In this document: positions 33,808 to 42,390 of the stretch, one piece after another
Numbering within the stretch: position 1 is the stretch's first letter
How the letters are laid out: each line of letters opens with the position of its first letter
Source: Halorussus gelatinilyticus
GTDB lineage: Archaea > Halobacteriota > Halobacteria > Halobacteriales > Haladaptataceae
Assembly (NCBI RefSeq): GCF_023238445.1
Contig: NZ_CP096658.1
Span: 1,364,001-1,428,000 of the forward strand
Reading direction: 5' to 3'
DNA: 64,000 nt
Program-made: the position numbers and the translations under genes
The notes under the pieces: generated by a model
The model's database searches: none
What the model was told of the DNA's origin: nothing
Seen by the model: the letters and a program-made list of their open reading frames with translations, nothing else

Positions 33808-34791
33808 TCACCGTTCCACCTGCAGTTCCGGATTGACTATCTCCTCGTATCCCCGTCCGATGAGGAAACCGCTGATGACGACCAGCGCGATGCAGACGCC
33901 CGGCGGCACGAACCACCACCACGCGCCCTCGACCATCGCGCTGTAGACGCGGGCGCTCTGGAGCATGACGCCCCACGAGACGCTGTTGGGGTCGCCCAAC
34001 CCGAGGAACGAGACCCCCGCCTCGGTCAGAATGGCCCACGCGATGGCGAACGCCGCGTAGAGGAACGCCATCGGCAGGACGTTCGGCGCGATGTGCCGCG
34101 AGATGATGCGCCAGTTGCTCGCGCCCGAGACCTTCGCGGCCTTGACGAACGACCGTTCCCGAAGCGACAGCACCTGTGACCGGATGACTCGCGCGGACGT
34201 CCGCCACTGGAGCAGGACGAACGCGAGGATGATGCTGTCCAGTCCCGGTCCCATCAGCGTCACGAGGACGATGACGGTCGGGAGGAGCGGCAGGCCGTAC
34301 ACGAAGTCCACCATGCGCATCAGCACGTCGTCCACGTAGCCGCCGTAGTAGCCCGCGGTCAGTCCGACCATCGTCCCGATGCCGACGGTCATGAACGCCG
34401 CGACGAGGCCGACGACGAGCGCTGGTCGCGCGCCGTACACCAGTTGGCTGAAGATGTCGTAGCCCTGCGCGGTCGTGCCGAGGAGGTAGTTCCCCTGCCC
34501 GCCGAGCAGCGACGGGTCCATCCACTTGGCGATGAGGACGCCGTTAGGCTGGTAGAGGCGTTCGGTCGGTCCGTGGGGCGCGATGAGGGGTGCGAACAGC
34601 GCGACCAGACCGAAAAAGCCCAAGGTCGCCATCGCGGCCACCACGAGGTAGTCGTCGGTTAGCAGGTCCCACTGCTCGCTCAGGGTCTCCTTCCAGAGCC
34701 GAAGGTTGCGCCGCCACGCGCTGAAGTCGTCCTCCTCGCTCTCGTACTCTTCGACGTCGGTGAATATCGAACGCTCGTGTTGTTGGCTCAT
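33808..34791 (-). CDS. dppC: Peptide ABC transporter permease (DppC type)
   Basis: A 327-residue permease with a long cytoplasmic N-terminus and about six helices. The EAA-type loop is FVKAAKVSGASNWRIISRHIAPNVLP, which docks onto the ATPases. LLGTTAQGYDIFSQLVYGARPAL is the typical DppC/OppC extracellular segment. Its start lies three bp after the dppB stop. It ends 52 bp before dppD. Confidence 0.92.
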   Translation of the reverse strand: MSQQHERSIFTDVEEYESEEDDFSAWRRNLRLWKETLSEQWDLLTDDYLVVAAMATLGFFGLVALFAPLIAPHGPTERLYQPNGVLIAKWMDPSLLGGQGNYLLGTTAQGYDIFSQLVYGARPALVVGLVAAFMTVGIGTMVGLTAGYYGGYVDDVLMRMVDFVYGLPLLPTVIVLVTLMGPGLDSIILAFVLLQWRTSARVIRSQVLSLRERSFVKAAKVSGASNWRIISRHIAPNVLPMAFLYAAFAIAWAILTEAGVSFLGLGDPNSVSWGVMLQSARVYSAMVEGAWWWFVPPGVCIALVVISGFLIGRGYEEIVNPELQVER

Positions 34792-34794
34792 GGT

Positions 34795-35772
34795 TTAGTC
34801 GTAAGTCACCCTCGGGTCGAGGACGCCGTACAGCAGGTCCGCGATGAAGTTCATCACGATGACCGACAGCGCGAGGACGAGGAACGTCCCCTGCGCGACG
34901 GGGTAGTCCCGGCGCAGGACCGCCCGAATCATCTCGCGGCCGATGCCCGGCCACCCGAAGACGGTCTCTATCAGGACGCTCCCGCCGATGGCGTACCCCA
35001 CCGCGATGGCGGCCGCGGTCAGGACCGGGAGCATCGCGTTCCGGGCGGCGTGCCTGAACATGATGGCGCGCTCGGTCAGCCCCTTCGCCCGACAGATGTC
35101 GATGAAGTCCTCCGAGAGGGTCTCTAACATGCTGTTTCGCATGATGAGCAGGGGATAGCCCATGTAGTAGAACGCCAGTACCGCCACCGGAGCGACGAGG
35201 TGGTGTAGGAATCCGACCGAGAACACCATGTCCCAGAACCCGGACGGTTCGGTGCCGATGGCGGTCATCCCGCTCATCGGGATGAGGCCGAGGGTCGCGC
35301 CGAACACCCACAGCACGAGGATGCCGACCCAGAAACTGGGGACCGACCGGCCGACCAGCGCGGTGACGACCGCGCTCTTCTCGAAGTCGCTCCCCCGGTA
35401 CCAGCCGGTCAGCACGCCCGCCGTCACGCCGATGGTGTACGCGATGACGAACGCCGTCAGCATCAGTATCAGCGTGTTCGGCAGGTAGGTCGCCAGGATT
35501 TCGGCGACCTGCTCGTTCGTCTTGAACGACCGCCCGAGGTCTAACGTCGCCAAGTTCTCGATGTACCGGACGTACTGGACCCACATCGGGTCGTTCAGCC
35601 CGTAGTTGGCGATTATCTGCTGGCGAATCTCCGGAGTCATCTGGGGCGAGACGATGTAGGAGGTCGGGTCCCCCGGCATCAGCCGAAAGAGTACGAAGAG
35701 GACAGTCGCCACTGCCCACAGCGTGAGGACCAACTGTACCGTCCGTCGCACGAAGAAGTTGACCTTTCCCAT
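34795..35772 (-). CDS. dppB: Peptide ABC transporter permease (DppB type)
   Basis: A 325-residue permease with six helices. It starts with FFVRRTVQLVLTLWAVATVLFVLFRLMPGDP, the DppB/OppB opening, and has the EAA loop DFIDICRAKGLTERAIMFRHAARNAMLP. It forms the translocation pore with DppC. It lies 24 bp after dppA and three bp before dppC, in a tight operon. Confidence 0.93.
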   Translation of the reverse strand: MGKVNFFVRRTVQLVLTLWAVATVLFVLFRLMPGDPTSYIVSPQMTPEIRQQIIANYGLNDPMWVQYVRYIENLATLDLGRSFKTNEQVAEILATYLPNTLILMLTAFVIAYTIGVTAGVLTGWYRGSDFEKSAVVTALVGRSVPSFWVGILVLWVFGATLGLIPMSGMTAIGTEPSGFWDMVFSVGFLHHLVAPVAVLAFYYMGYPLLIMRNSMLETLSEDFIDICRAKGLTERAIMFRHAARNAMLPVLTAAAIAVGYAIGGSVLIETVFGWPGIGREMIRAVLRRDYPVAQGTFLVLALSVIVMNFIADLLYGVLDPRVTYD

Positions 35773-35796
35773 GGTTGCGAAAGCGTGGTGGTTCGA

Positions 35797-37494
35797 CTAC
35801 TCGGGGAAGTGAACCTTCCCGTTGCTGTCGAACGTGTATCCGGCCTCTCTCAGTCGCTCTTTCCCGACCTCCACCCCGTTACCTTGCTGTTGGTACTTCT
35901 TGACATCCGGGTTGCTGTACTTGCCGAACGACTCGCCGACGAGGTTCCACCCCTCGGTGGCGAATCCGTACAGCACCTGCTCGTTGATGGCGGTCTTCGG
36001 GATGGTGTGGACCGCGGCCTGCCGGACCGCGACGTCGTCGAGGCCCGGCTTGCGCGTGTTCTGGCTGAAGTGCCACCAGCCGTCGCCGGGCGTACTCTGG
36101 ACGCCGATCTGGCTCTGTTTCTGGTTCTGGGACAACTGCCGCCCGATACGGGTGAAGGGCAGGTAGTTGAGCGTCCCGTCCTTCAGCAGCGACCACACCG
36201 TCGAACTCTCCGGGATGATGCGCCAGATGCGCCGGTCGAAGTTGACCGTGTTCCAGTGGTCGCCGTACTTCGTCAGGCTCAGTTCGCTGCCCTGGTCCCA
36301 GTAGTCGAACTGGAGCGGACCGCTCCCGACCGGCTTCTCGATGGACATGTTGGCCGGGTCGCTCCGGCTCTCCCACTTGTGCTTGGGCACGATGGGAATC
36401 TGATTCGAGAACAGCGTGTGGACCGGGCCGATCTTCTCGCTGAAGTTGACCTGCACCCACTGGCCGTCCACCGACACCGAGTCGGTGCCGTACATCTCGT
36501 GTTGGGTCGAGTACAGCGGAATCTGGCTGTCCTTGATGTAGTCGAGCGTGAACTTCACGTCCTCGGGCGTGACGTCCTCGCCGTCGTGCCACTGGTGGTC
36601 CTGCCGAATCTTGTACCGGACCGTCTGGTCGTTCGGGCGCTCCCACTCGGTCGCCAGGCTCATCTTCGGGTCCGGCTCCAGCTCGGAGTTGATGCGGATC
36701 AGCTTGTCGTACAGCATCTCGAACTGGTGGATGAGCTTCGTCTCGTTGTTGTAGCCCAGCACGTTCATGGTGCCGAGCGTCTCGGGCCACGTCCCCCGAA
36801 GCTCGTTGTGGTCGGCCTTGACCTTCACGTTCGTCATCGGCTCGAAGTGGTAGTAGCCGACGATGTGGTCGGTCCAGCCCGTCACCTGCTGGTTGTTGTA
36901 GGCGATGATGTTCGGCATCTGGACGATGGGGTGCATCGGCACGTCCCGATTGACGGTCTTCTGAATCTGATGCAGCATGTTCACCCGCTCGTCGGTGTTG
37001 CTGGTCTGCAACTGCTGCATCAGCGTCGGGTCGAGATCCTTGTTCACGTACCCCGTGAAGTTCCCCTCGCCCGGACTCGTGTTCGACGAGTGGAACATCT
37101 CGGGCATCCGGCGGCCGGGGTCGATTCCCAGTCCCCGGTTCCACGTCGTGAACCCGAAGTTCTGCTCCTGCATCACCCGATTGTACAGCGTGCCCCACTC
37201 GAACACCTGCACGTTCGCCCGGAGACCCAGTTTGTTGAGTTGAGTCCCGATGAGGTTGATGGCGTCGTGTCGCGCCGGGTTGTAGTTCGCCGGATTGTTC
37301 AGGTACGTGTACTGCGGCAACAGTTGGCCCGCCCTGTCGCCCCCGCTCTGCGTCGTTTCTTGACCGTCTCCGGTCGTCGTTTCTTGCGCACTCCCCGCTC
37401 CCGCAACCGCGCCCGTCGCCGCGAGACCGCCCGCTGCCGTCGTCTTCAGGAAGTGTCGTCTGTCCATCCCCGCTCCCGTGTCATTCTCTCCCAT
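35797..37494 (-). CDS. dppA: Tat-exported peptide-binding protein (SBP_bac_5) with circularly permuted order
   Basis: A 565-residue extracellular binding protein with a Tat signal (DRRHFLK at 11-17, then an Ala/Gly-rich core). Residues 60-210 hold what is usually the C-terminal part of the family (YNPARHDAINLIGTQLNKLG, GNFTGYVN, DERVNMLHQIQ, AYNNQQVTGW). Residues 240-565 hold the usual N-terminal and middle parts (EMLYDKLIRIN, WHDGEDVTPEDVKFTLD at 302-318, then domain III up to KERLREAGY). The order is swapped relative to classical DppA. ATG 37494 fits a TATA at about 37530; ATG 37509 is the alternative. It is first in the dpp operon. Confidence 0.88.
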   Translation of the reverse strand: MGENDTGAGMDRRHFLKTTAAGGLAATGAVAGAGSAQETTTGDGQETTQSGGDRAGQLLPQYTYLNNPANYNPARHDAINLIGTQLNKLGLRANVQVFEWGTLYNRVMQEQNFGFTTWNRGLGIDPGRRMPEMFHSSNTSPGEGNFTGYVNKDLDPTLMQQLQTSNTDERVNMLHQIQKTVNRDVPMHPIVQMPNIIAYNNQQVTGWTDHIVGYYHFEPMTNVKVKADHNELRGTWPETLGTMNVLGYNNETKLIHQFEMLYDKLIRINSELEPDPKMSLATEWERPNDQTVRYKIRQDHQWHDGEDVTPEDVKFTLDYIKDSQIPLYSTQHEMYGTDSVSVDGQWVQVNFSEKIGPVHTLFSNQIPIVPKHKWESRSDPANMSIEKPVGSGPLQFDYWDQGSELSLTKYGDHWNTVNFDRRIWRIIPESSTVWSLLKDGTLNYLPFTRIGRQLSQNQKQSQIGVQSTPGDGWWHFSQNTRKPGLDDVAVRQAAVHTIPKTAINEQVLYGFATEGWNLVGESFGKYSNPDVKKYQQQGNGVEVGKERLREAGYTFDSNGKVHFPE

Positions 37495-37525
37495 GACTAC
37501 ATCTGTCATTCCACGACGTGACTGA

Positions 37526-37557
37526 TAAAAGGGACTCATAATCCGAGGGGGTCCCCC
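37526..37557 (-). promoter_or_regulatory. dpp operon promoter region with a GGGGG-T-CCCCC palindrome
   Basis: On the minus strand a TATA-like cttttatca lies about 30-35 nt before ATG 37494, and a compact palindrome (ggggg-t-ccccc, 37547-37557) sits directly upstream of it where the BRE or an activator site would be. It could be a regulator site for the operon. Confidence 0.4.
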
Positions 37558-37644
37558 GATTAGTGTTTCAGAAATTAGTTGTTGAGGGTTGGTATGTGTT
37601 AACTGGCGACACGAAACCGTCGAGTCCCAACCGCGACCGACCCG

Positions 37645-39156
37645 CTACTCGCGCAGGACGCGCGCCGAGAGTCGGACGCCCGGAGCGGTCACGGCGTAGG
37701 GGAGCGTCGATTTGTGCTTCGTGCAGGTGCCCGTGACCGTCTCGGTCCGCGCGCCGAACGCGTCGAGGGTTTCGAAGTCCGCGAGTTCGACTTCGAGCGC
37801 GGCGTCGGACAGGCGCGCCACTCGCTCGCCGCCATCCAGCGCGTAGCCTTCGACAACCGGAAACCTGAGTCGCTGGTTCGACGCCTCCGCGTCGAACTCC
37901 GCGGGCGTCGTCTCCCCGATGTCCCGCGCGTAGAGGAGCGAAGGCGGCATTCCACTCGTGCGCTTGGTCCGGGTCGCCTCGTTGACGACGTGCGGCGACC
38001 CGACTCGTTCGACGGACGCAGTCGCCCCGCTCCGACGCTCGGACGCCGTCGCCGTCCCGCTCTCGACCCGGAGGTGGCGGGCGTGGACCCGCGGCGGTCG
38101 GTCGAACCCGAGACTCGGGACGAGGTTGCCCGCGGGAAACGCCTCCTCGCGGATGGCCGCCGCGGAGTCGTAGACGTGGTTTCGTACGACGCCGCCGGCG
38201 ACCAGCGACGCCGACTGCGTGGGCCGCCCCTCGGCGTCGTAGGCGCGGGCGGCCCACGACCCGGCGGGCACCTCGTCGGCCATCGACAGCGCGTCGGGAC
38301 CGATGCGGTCGCCGATTCGGTACGGACTCGACCCGAAGTACACCGCGTCGATTTCGAGGTAGTGGGCGAGGTGGTGGAACAGTTCGGCCGCGGCCCGCGG
38401 GCCGACGGCGACGGTACGGCGACCCGGCTCCGGCGTGCGACTCGGCAGGGCGCTCGCGCTCTCCGCGTCGGCGGCGCGCCCGACTACGTTCGCCAGTCGC
38501 TCCGAGAGCGAGTCGAGGAACGCCGCGCCGGTCGTCGCGCCGACGTGGCCCCCGCGTTTCGTGCCGGTCTCCGGGACCACCGTGGGTTCGACCGACGCGC
38601 GCTCGACGGTGGTGTTGACCGCCGACCCGGTGGTCGTCAGCAGAACCGACTCGACCGTCTCGTCGCGGTAGGTCGCTCGGGTTCGCTCGGCGTCGAGGTC
38701 GGCGACGGCGCGCTCCAGCGCCGTCCCGACGGTCTCGGCTTTCTCCGCGGCGTCGATGGCGTCGAGCGACTCCTCGTCCGTCGAGTGTCCGGATTCGACC
38801 GGCCGCCTCGCCCACCCCGGATGGGTCGCCCGGTGGACCGTCCCGCGGTCGTACTTCGCCGGGGTCTCCTGCCCGAGGAGTCGCCCCGACCGGACCGACT
38901 TCTCGACGAGCGTGTCGAGGTGGTTCGCGTCGAACGACGTGGTGTACCGGTAGTCGGCGGCCCCGTCGGCGAACAGTCGCCACCAGACGCCGGTCTCGGC
39001 CACGTCGCTCGCGCTCCGGACCTCCTCGGCGGTCACGACCGCGTCCGTCGCTCGCCGGGCGACGCCCCCGACCTCGGCGTACGCCACGTCGTCGTTCGAT
39101 TCGAGTCGGTCGAGGACCGACTCCGTCACGTCGATGACGGCCTCTAACTCCCCCAT
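37645..39156 (-). CDS. TldD/PmbA-family protein with degenerate metal motif
   Basis: A 503-residue protein of the TldD/PmbA metalloprotease family, which digests modified peptides. It has the family beta-rich ends, the SVRSGRLLGQETPAKY-type N-terminal region and a C-terminal TGMPPSLLYARDI-like segment. Where TldD has the zinc motif HExxxHxxE, this protein has FHHLAHYLE (near residue 260), so the first His and Glu are lost. It may be the non-catalytic PmbA-like partner. It lies upstream of the dpp operon on the same strand, 150 bp away. Confidence 0.75.
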   Translation of the reverse strand: MGELEAVIDVTESVLDRLESNDDVAYAEVGGVARRATDAVVTAEEVRSASDVAETGVWWRLFADGAADYRYTTSFDANHLDTLVEKSVRSGRLLGQETPAKYDRGTVHRATHPGWARRPVESGHSTDEESLDAIDAAEKAETVGTALERAVADLDAERTRATYRDETVESVLLTTTGSAVNTTVERASVEPTVVPETGTKRGGHVGATTGAAFLDSLSERLANVVGRAADAESASALPSRTPEPGRRTVAVGPRAAAELFHHLAHYLEIDAVYFGSSPYRIGDRIGPDALSMADEVPAGSWAARAYDAEGRPTQSASLVAGGVVRNHVYDSAAAIREEAFPAGNLVPSLGFDRPPRVHARHLRVESGTATASERRSGATASVERVGSPHVVNEATRTKRTSGMPPSLLYARDIGETTPAEFDAEASNQRLRFPVVEGYALDGGERVARLSDAALEVELADFETLDAFGARTETVTGTCTKHKSTLPYAVTAPGVRLSARVLRE

Positions 39157-39342
39157 GCCACGGTCTCACGGCGGCGAGCCCAATAGTAGTGTGCGACGAA
39201 ACGGGTCGGGGCCACGGGCGCGACGCTCCCGGCGATTCGACCCACCGGAATCCTGATATAGGTCGTCGCCGTCGGTTGACGCGCTTAGAACTATGATAGC
39301 ACTGCGCACGACGCTCGTCGGCGGCGAGACCGGGGTGACGCG

Positions 39343-40098
39343 ATGACGGTCTCGCTCGACTACGACGAGTACGACCTCGGGAGCATGACGTGGGAAGACG
39401 CCGAGACCGCCATCGAGGAGGCCGACTTCGCGGTCCTGCCGCTCGGGAGCGTCGAGCAGCACTCGTTGCACCTTCCGGTGACGGTCGATACGCTCCGGGC
39501 GGAGAATCTCTCGCGGGAACTGGTCGAAGCCGCCGACGACCGCGACCTCTCGATGGTCCGTCTGCCGACGCTCCCCTACGGCTACTCCGAACACCACATG
39601 AACTATCCGGGGACGGTCACGCTGATGGCCGACACGTACCAGTCGGTCCTCGAAGAGATCGGCGAGTCCCTCGCGGCCCACGGTGCCGACCGACTGGCGT
39701 TCGTCAACTGCCACGGCGGGAACCGCTCGCCGATGAAACTCGCGGCCGACCGTATCCAGCGCGACCACGGCGTCGAGGTGTACCCGATTCACTGGACTGA
39801 CTACGCTCGCGACCAGTTGGAAGCAGAGTTCGGCGACGAGTGGGGTCACGCGGGCGACCACGAGACCAGCGTCGTCGAACTGTTCCACCCCGACCTCGTG
39901 CGCGAGGAGAAGAAGGAGCCACAGACCAGAAAGGCGGAGTTCGAGGCGCGTCAGTTCGCGTACTTCGACGACCTCACCGAGCAGGGCGGGTGGGGCGACC
40001 CGACGAACTCGGACCCCGAGTTCGTCGAGCGGGTCGTCGCGGACGCGACCGAGCGTATCCTCGACGCGCTCGAATCGGACGTGGACGCTGTGGAATAA
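39343..40098 (+). CDS. Creatininase-family metal-dependent hydrolase
   Basis: A 251-residue protein of the creatininase superfamily, which includes creatinine amidohydrolase, MftE and the riboflavin-pathway formamide hydrolase ArfB. The metal ligands are visible: Glu38, His40 and Asp49 in GSVEQHSLHLPVTVDT, His124 in NCHGGNRSP, and Glu174 in HAGDHETS. Substitution of Gly by Ser in QHG-x-HLP is a minor variation. Its place between TldD/PmbA and the NhaC-type transporter suggests amide or peptide breakdown. The substrate is not evident. Confidence 0.85.
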   Translation: MTVSLDYDEYDLGSMTWEDAETAIEEADFAVLPLGSVEQHSLHLPVTVDTLRAENLSRELVEAADDRDLSMVRLPTLPYGYSEHHMNYPGTVTLMADTYQSVLEEIGESLAAHGADRLAFVNCHGGNRSPMKLAADRIQRDHGVEVYPIHWTDYARDQLEAEFGDEWGHAGDHETSVVELFHPDLVREEKKEPQTRKAEFEARQFAYFDDLTEQGGWGDPTNSDPEFVERVVADATERILDALESDVDAVE

Positions 40099-40218
40099 GC
40101 AGTTTTGTAGAAGAACTGTAATATCTCTAGAAATGTGAAAACAATGTCGAGTTATAGCGATTTCCGTGCCACGATTGAACAACGTTTAAACTTCTGTGTG
40201 AAATACGCCGCTGTCGTA

Positions 40219-41781
40219 ATGGCATCCGAAACGTACGGTATCATCAGTCTGCTGCCAGCACTGCTCGCCATCGTGCTGACGCTGGTCAGCAGACAGGTGT
40301 TGCTCTCGCTGTTCGCGGGCATCTGGATCGGAGCGACCATCTTGGTCGGGTGGAACCCGGTCGTCGGGGCGGCCCACTCCCTCCAGTTGGTCATCGACAA
40401 CATCACCGCGTCGTTCAACAGCAAACTGCTGTTGTTCACGTTCCTCTCCGGTGCGATGCTCGGCATGATCTTCCTCTCCGGGGGCATGAAGGCTCTCGCG
40501 GAGCGCATCATCTCGCGGATTCGGACCCGCCGTCAGGCCGAACTCGGGACGAGCATCCTCGGGATGCTTATCTTCGTGGACTCGTACGCGAGTACGATGA
40601 TTACCGGCTCGGTCATGCGACCCATCACCGACAAGTTCGACGTCAGCCGCGAGAAACTCGCGTACCTGCTGGACTCGACCACGTCGCCGGTCGTCAGCGT
40701 CGCGGTCGTCTCGACGTGGGTCGGCTTCGAGGTCGGACTCATCAAAGAGCAGTTTCAGGCGCTGGGCATCGACCAGAGCGCGTTCGTGGTGTTCCTCCAG
40801 AGCATCCCGTTCCGCTTCTACAGTCTGCTCGCGGTCGCCCTCGTCTTCATCACCGTCACAACGGGCTGGAACTTCGGCCCGATGAAGAGCGCCGAGAAGC
40901 GCGCGAAGGAGACGGGGAAGGTCCTCCGCGACGACGCGGACCCGCTGTTGGAGACCCGCGAGGAGGACATCGTGACGCCCGACCACGTGGACCCGCGCTG
41001 GTGGTACTTCGCGGCCCCCATCGTCGCGCTCGTGGTAGTTACGGGCCTCGGTCTGCTCACCTCCGGGGGCTGGCCGGATGTCGCGCCGGTCGAGGCGCTG
41101 AAGGACGCCGCGACGGCCGACGCCATCCTCTGGGGCGTCTTCTCGGCCTGTGGCCTACTGCTGGCCATCCTCGTCGGCCACGCACGGGTCGAGTTAGAAG
41201 CCATCAGCGACTCCATCTTCGAGGGGTTCAAGATGGTAATGTTCCCGGTCGCCGTCCTCTCGCTGGCGTGGACCATCGGCTCGGTCAGCGAGGCGCTCGG
41301 CGTCGGTCCCTACGTCGTCTCGGTCGCGCAGGGGATCATCACCGCCGAACTCCTGCCCGCGGTCGTCTTCCTCGCGGCCGCCATCATCTCGTTCAGCATC
41401 GGGACCTCGTGGGGGACGATGGGCATCATGTTCCCCGTCGCGGTGCCGCTGGCGTTCAACCTCGGGGCACCCCTGCCGGGCGCTATCGGCGCGATTCTCA
41501 CCGGCTCGCTGTTCGGCGACCACTGCTCGCCCATCAGCGACACGACGGTCCTCTCGTCGATGTTCGCAGGAGCGGACCACGTCGACCACGTGAACACCCA
41601 GATTCCGTACGCGGTCCTCTGCGGGGCCGTCGCGACGGGCCTGTTCCTCGCCAGCGGCTACGGCGTCTCGCCGCCGCCGCTACTGGCGGTCGGCGTCGTC
41701 GCGCTCTCGGTCGCCGCGTACACGCTCTCGAAAAGCAATAGAGACCCGATGCCGCGGGTATTCGGTTCCGACGCGGACTGA
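40219..41781 (+). CDS. NhaC-family Na+/H+ (or amino-acid) antiporter
   Basis: A 520-residue membrane protein with about 12 helices. Segments SGAMLGMIFLSGGMKALAE, FVDSYASTMITGSVMRP and SFSIGTSWGTMGIMFPVAVP are typical of NhaC-type transporters, whose members exchange Na+ and H+ or organic acids such as malate/lactate. The start at ATG 40219 follows a TATA-like gtttaaa (40184-40190) by about 30 nt; the frame is open to 40135 but AT-rich there. It lies downstream of the creatininase-family gene. A T5 terminator follows the stop. Confidence 0.85.
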   Translation: MASETYGIISLLPALLAIVLTLVSRQVLLSLFAGIWIGATILVGWNPVVGAAHSLQLVIDNITASFNSKLLLFTFLSGAMLGMIFLSGGMKALAERIISRIRTRRQAELGTSILGMLIFVDSYASTMITGSVMRPITDKFDVSREKLAYLLDSTTSPVVSVAVVSTWVGFEVGLIKEQFQALGIDQSAFVVFLQSIPFRFYSLLAVALVFITVTTGWNFGPMKSAEKRAKETGKVLRDDADPLLETREEDIVTPDHVDPRWWYFAAPIVALVVVTGLGLLTSGGWPDVAPVEALKDAATADAILWGVFSACGLLLAILVGHARVELEAISDSIFEGFKMVMFPVAVLSLAWTIGSVSEALGVGPYVVSVAQGIITAELLPAVVFLAAAIISFSIGTSWGTMGIMFPVAVPLAFNLGAPLPGAIGAILTGSLFGDHCSPISDTTVLSSMFAGADHVDHVNTQIPYAVLCGAVATGLFLASGYGVSPPPLLAVGVVALSVAAYTLSKSNRDPMPRVFGSDAD

Positions 41782-41791
41782 GCGACTCCGC

Positions 41792-41796
41792 TTTTT
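41792..41796 (+). terminator. T5 tract after the NhaC-type gene
   Basis: gctttttcc begins ten bases after the stop codon. T-rich tracts act as terminators in Archaea. The site precedes the IS target duplication, so it belongs to the antiporter gene. Confidence 0.45.
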
Positions 41797-41806
41797 CCGA
41801 CGTTGG

Positions 41807-41814
41807 AAACTGCT
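41807..41814. repeat. Left target-site duplication of the IS element
   Basis: AAACTGCT directly adjoins the left terminal inverted repeat and is repeated exactly at 43265-43272. Eight bp is the size reported for the ISH1 group of the IS5 family. Confidence 0.9.
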
Positions 41815-41831
41815 GGCTCTGTTGAAATCCT
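41815..41831 (+). repeat. Left terminal inverted repeat of the IS
   Basis: GGCTCTGTTGAAATCCT, complementary to 43248-43264 with one mismatch (C versus T at the eleventh position of the right arm). Confidence 0.9.
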
Positions 41832-41881
41832 ATTTATTCGACATCCTTATCTCTGAAACACCTGTTGGGTACTGTGCGTAT

Positions 41882-42325
41882 TTAGTGCCACCTTCGCCAT
41901 CCAAACACGGTAATGACGATGACACCACCGAGAAGTGCAATAAGACTGCCCCAGAATTTAAAGATGGCCCACCCGTTGGCACAGTCCGAAACGAACAGAG
42001 GACTTGTTTCGTACTGCTCGCCCTGATACGTCACCACTTTCTCCGACAGGCCTTCAAGCGGAGTTGAGTTCTGGTATATCGGTGTCTCCTCAGCAGTCAG
42101 TATGTCTTGAAATACCTGTTGCTCGGTCGCGGAGAGATTGCTGTACGCGACGTGTTCGGCAGTCGGGGAAGCTGTTTCATTCTCCTCTAACTTGGTAATC
42201 GTTAGCCCATAACCGGATTCACAGGTGTCGGCAGTTTGCTGGTAAACGCCCCAGCTACCGCTTGCAACACCAACGACGAGCAAGACAAGACCGATTGTCA
42301 TTACAGAACGGGCAATGGAGGGCAT
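41882..42325 (-). CDS. IS passenger: two-helix membrane protein with a cysteine-containing outer loop
   Basis: A 147-residue protein encoded inside the IS, between the transposase and the left inverted repeat, on the same strand as the transposase. It has helix 1 at about residues 5-27, an extracellular loop of about 90 residues with a Cys pair (TCESGYG and VSDCANGW) that could form a disulfide, several NxS/T sites, helix 2 at about 121-141 and a basic end (GWRRWH). It is AT-rich, like the transposase. No function is recognised. Confidence 0.75.
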   Translation of the reverse strand: MPSIARSVMTIGLVLLVVGVASGSWGVYQQTADTCESGYGLTITKLEENETASPTAEHVAYSNLSATEQQVFQDILTAEETPIYQNSTPLEGLSEKVVTYQGEQYETSPLFVSDCANGWAIFKFWGSLIALLGGVIVITVFGWRRWH

Positions 42326-42390
42326 GAGTCCATCTGGTCTATTGCACAGTAAATACTTTCTGTCGTTAACTTCACGCTCGACACCTAACT

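Noticed and set aside
35785-37521. 578-codon open frame on the plus strand
   Set aside because: It is the antisense shadow of the binding-protein gene, without domain motifs.
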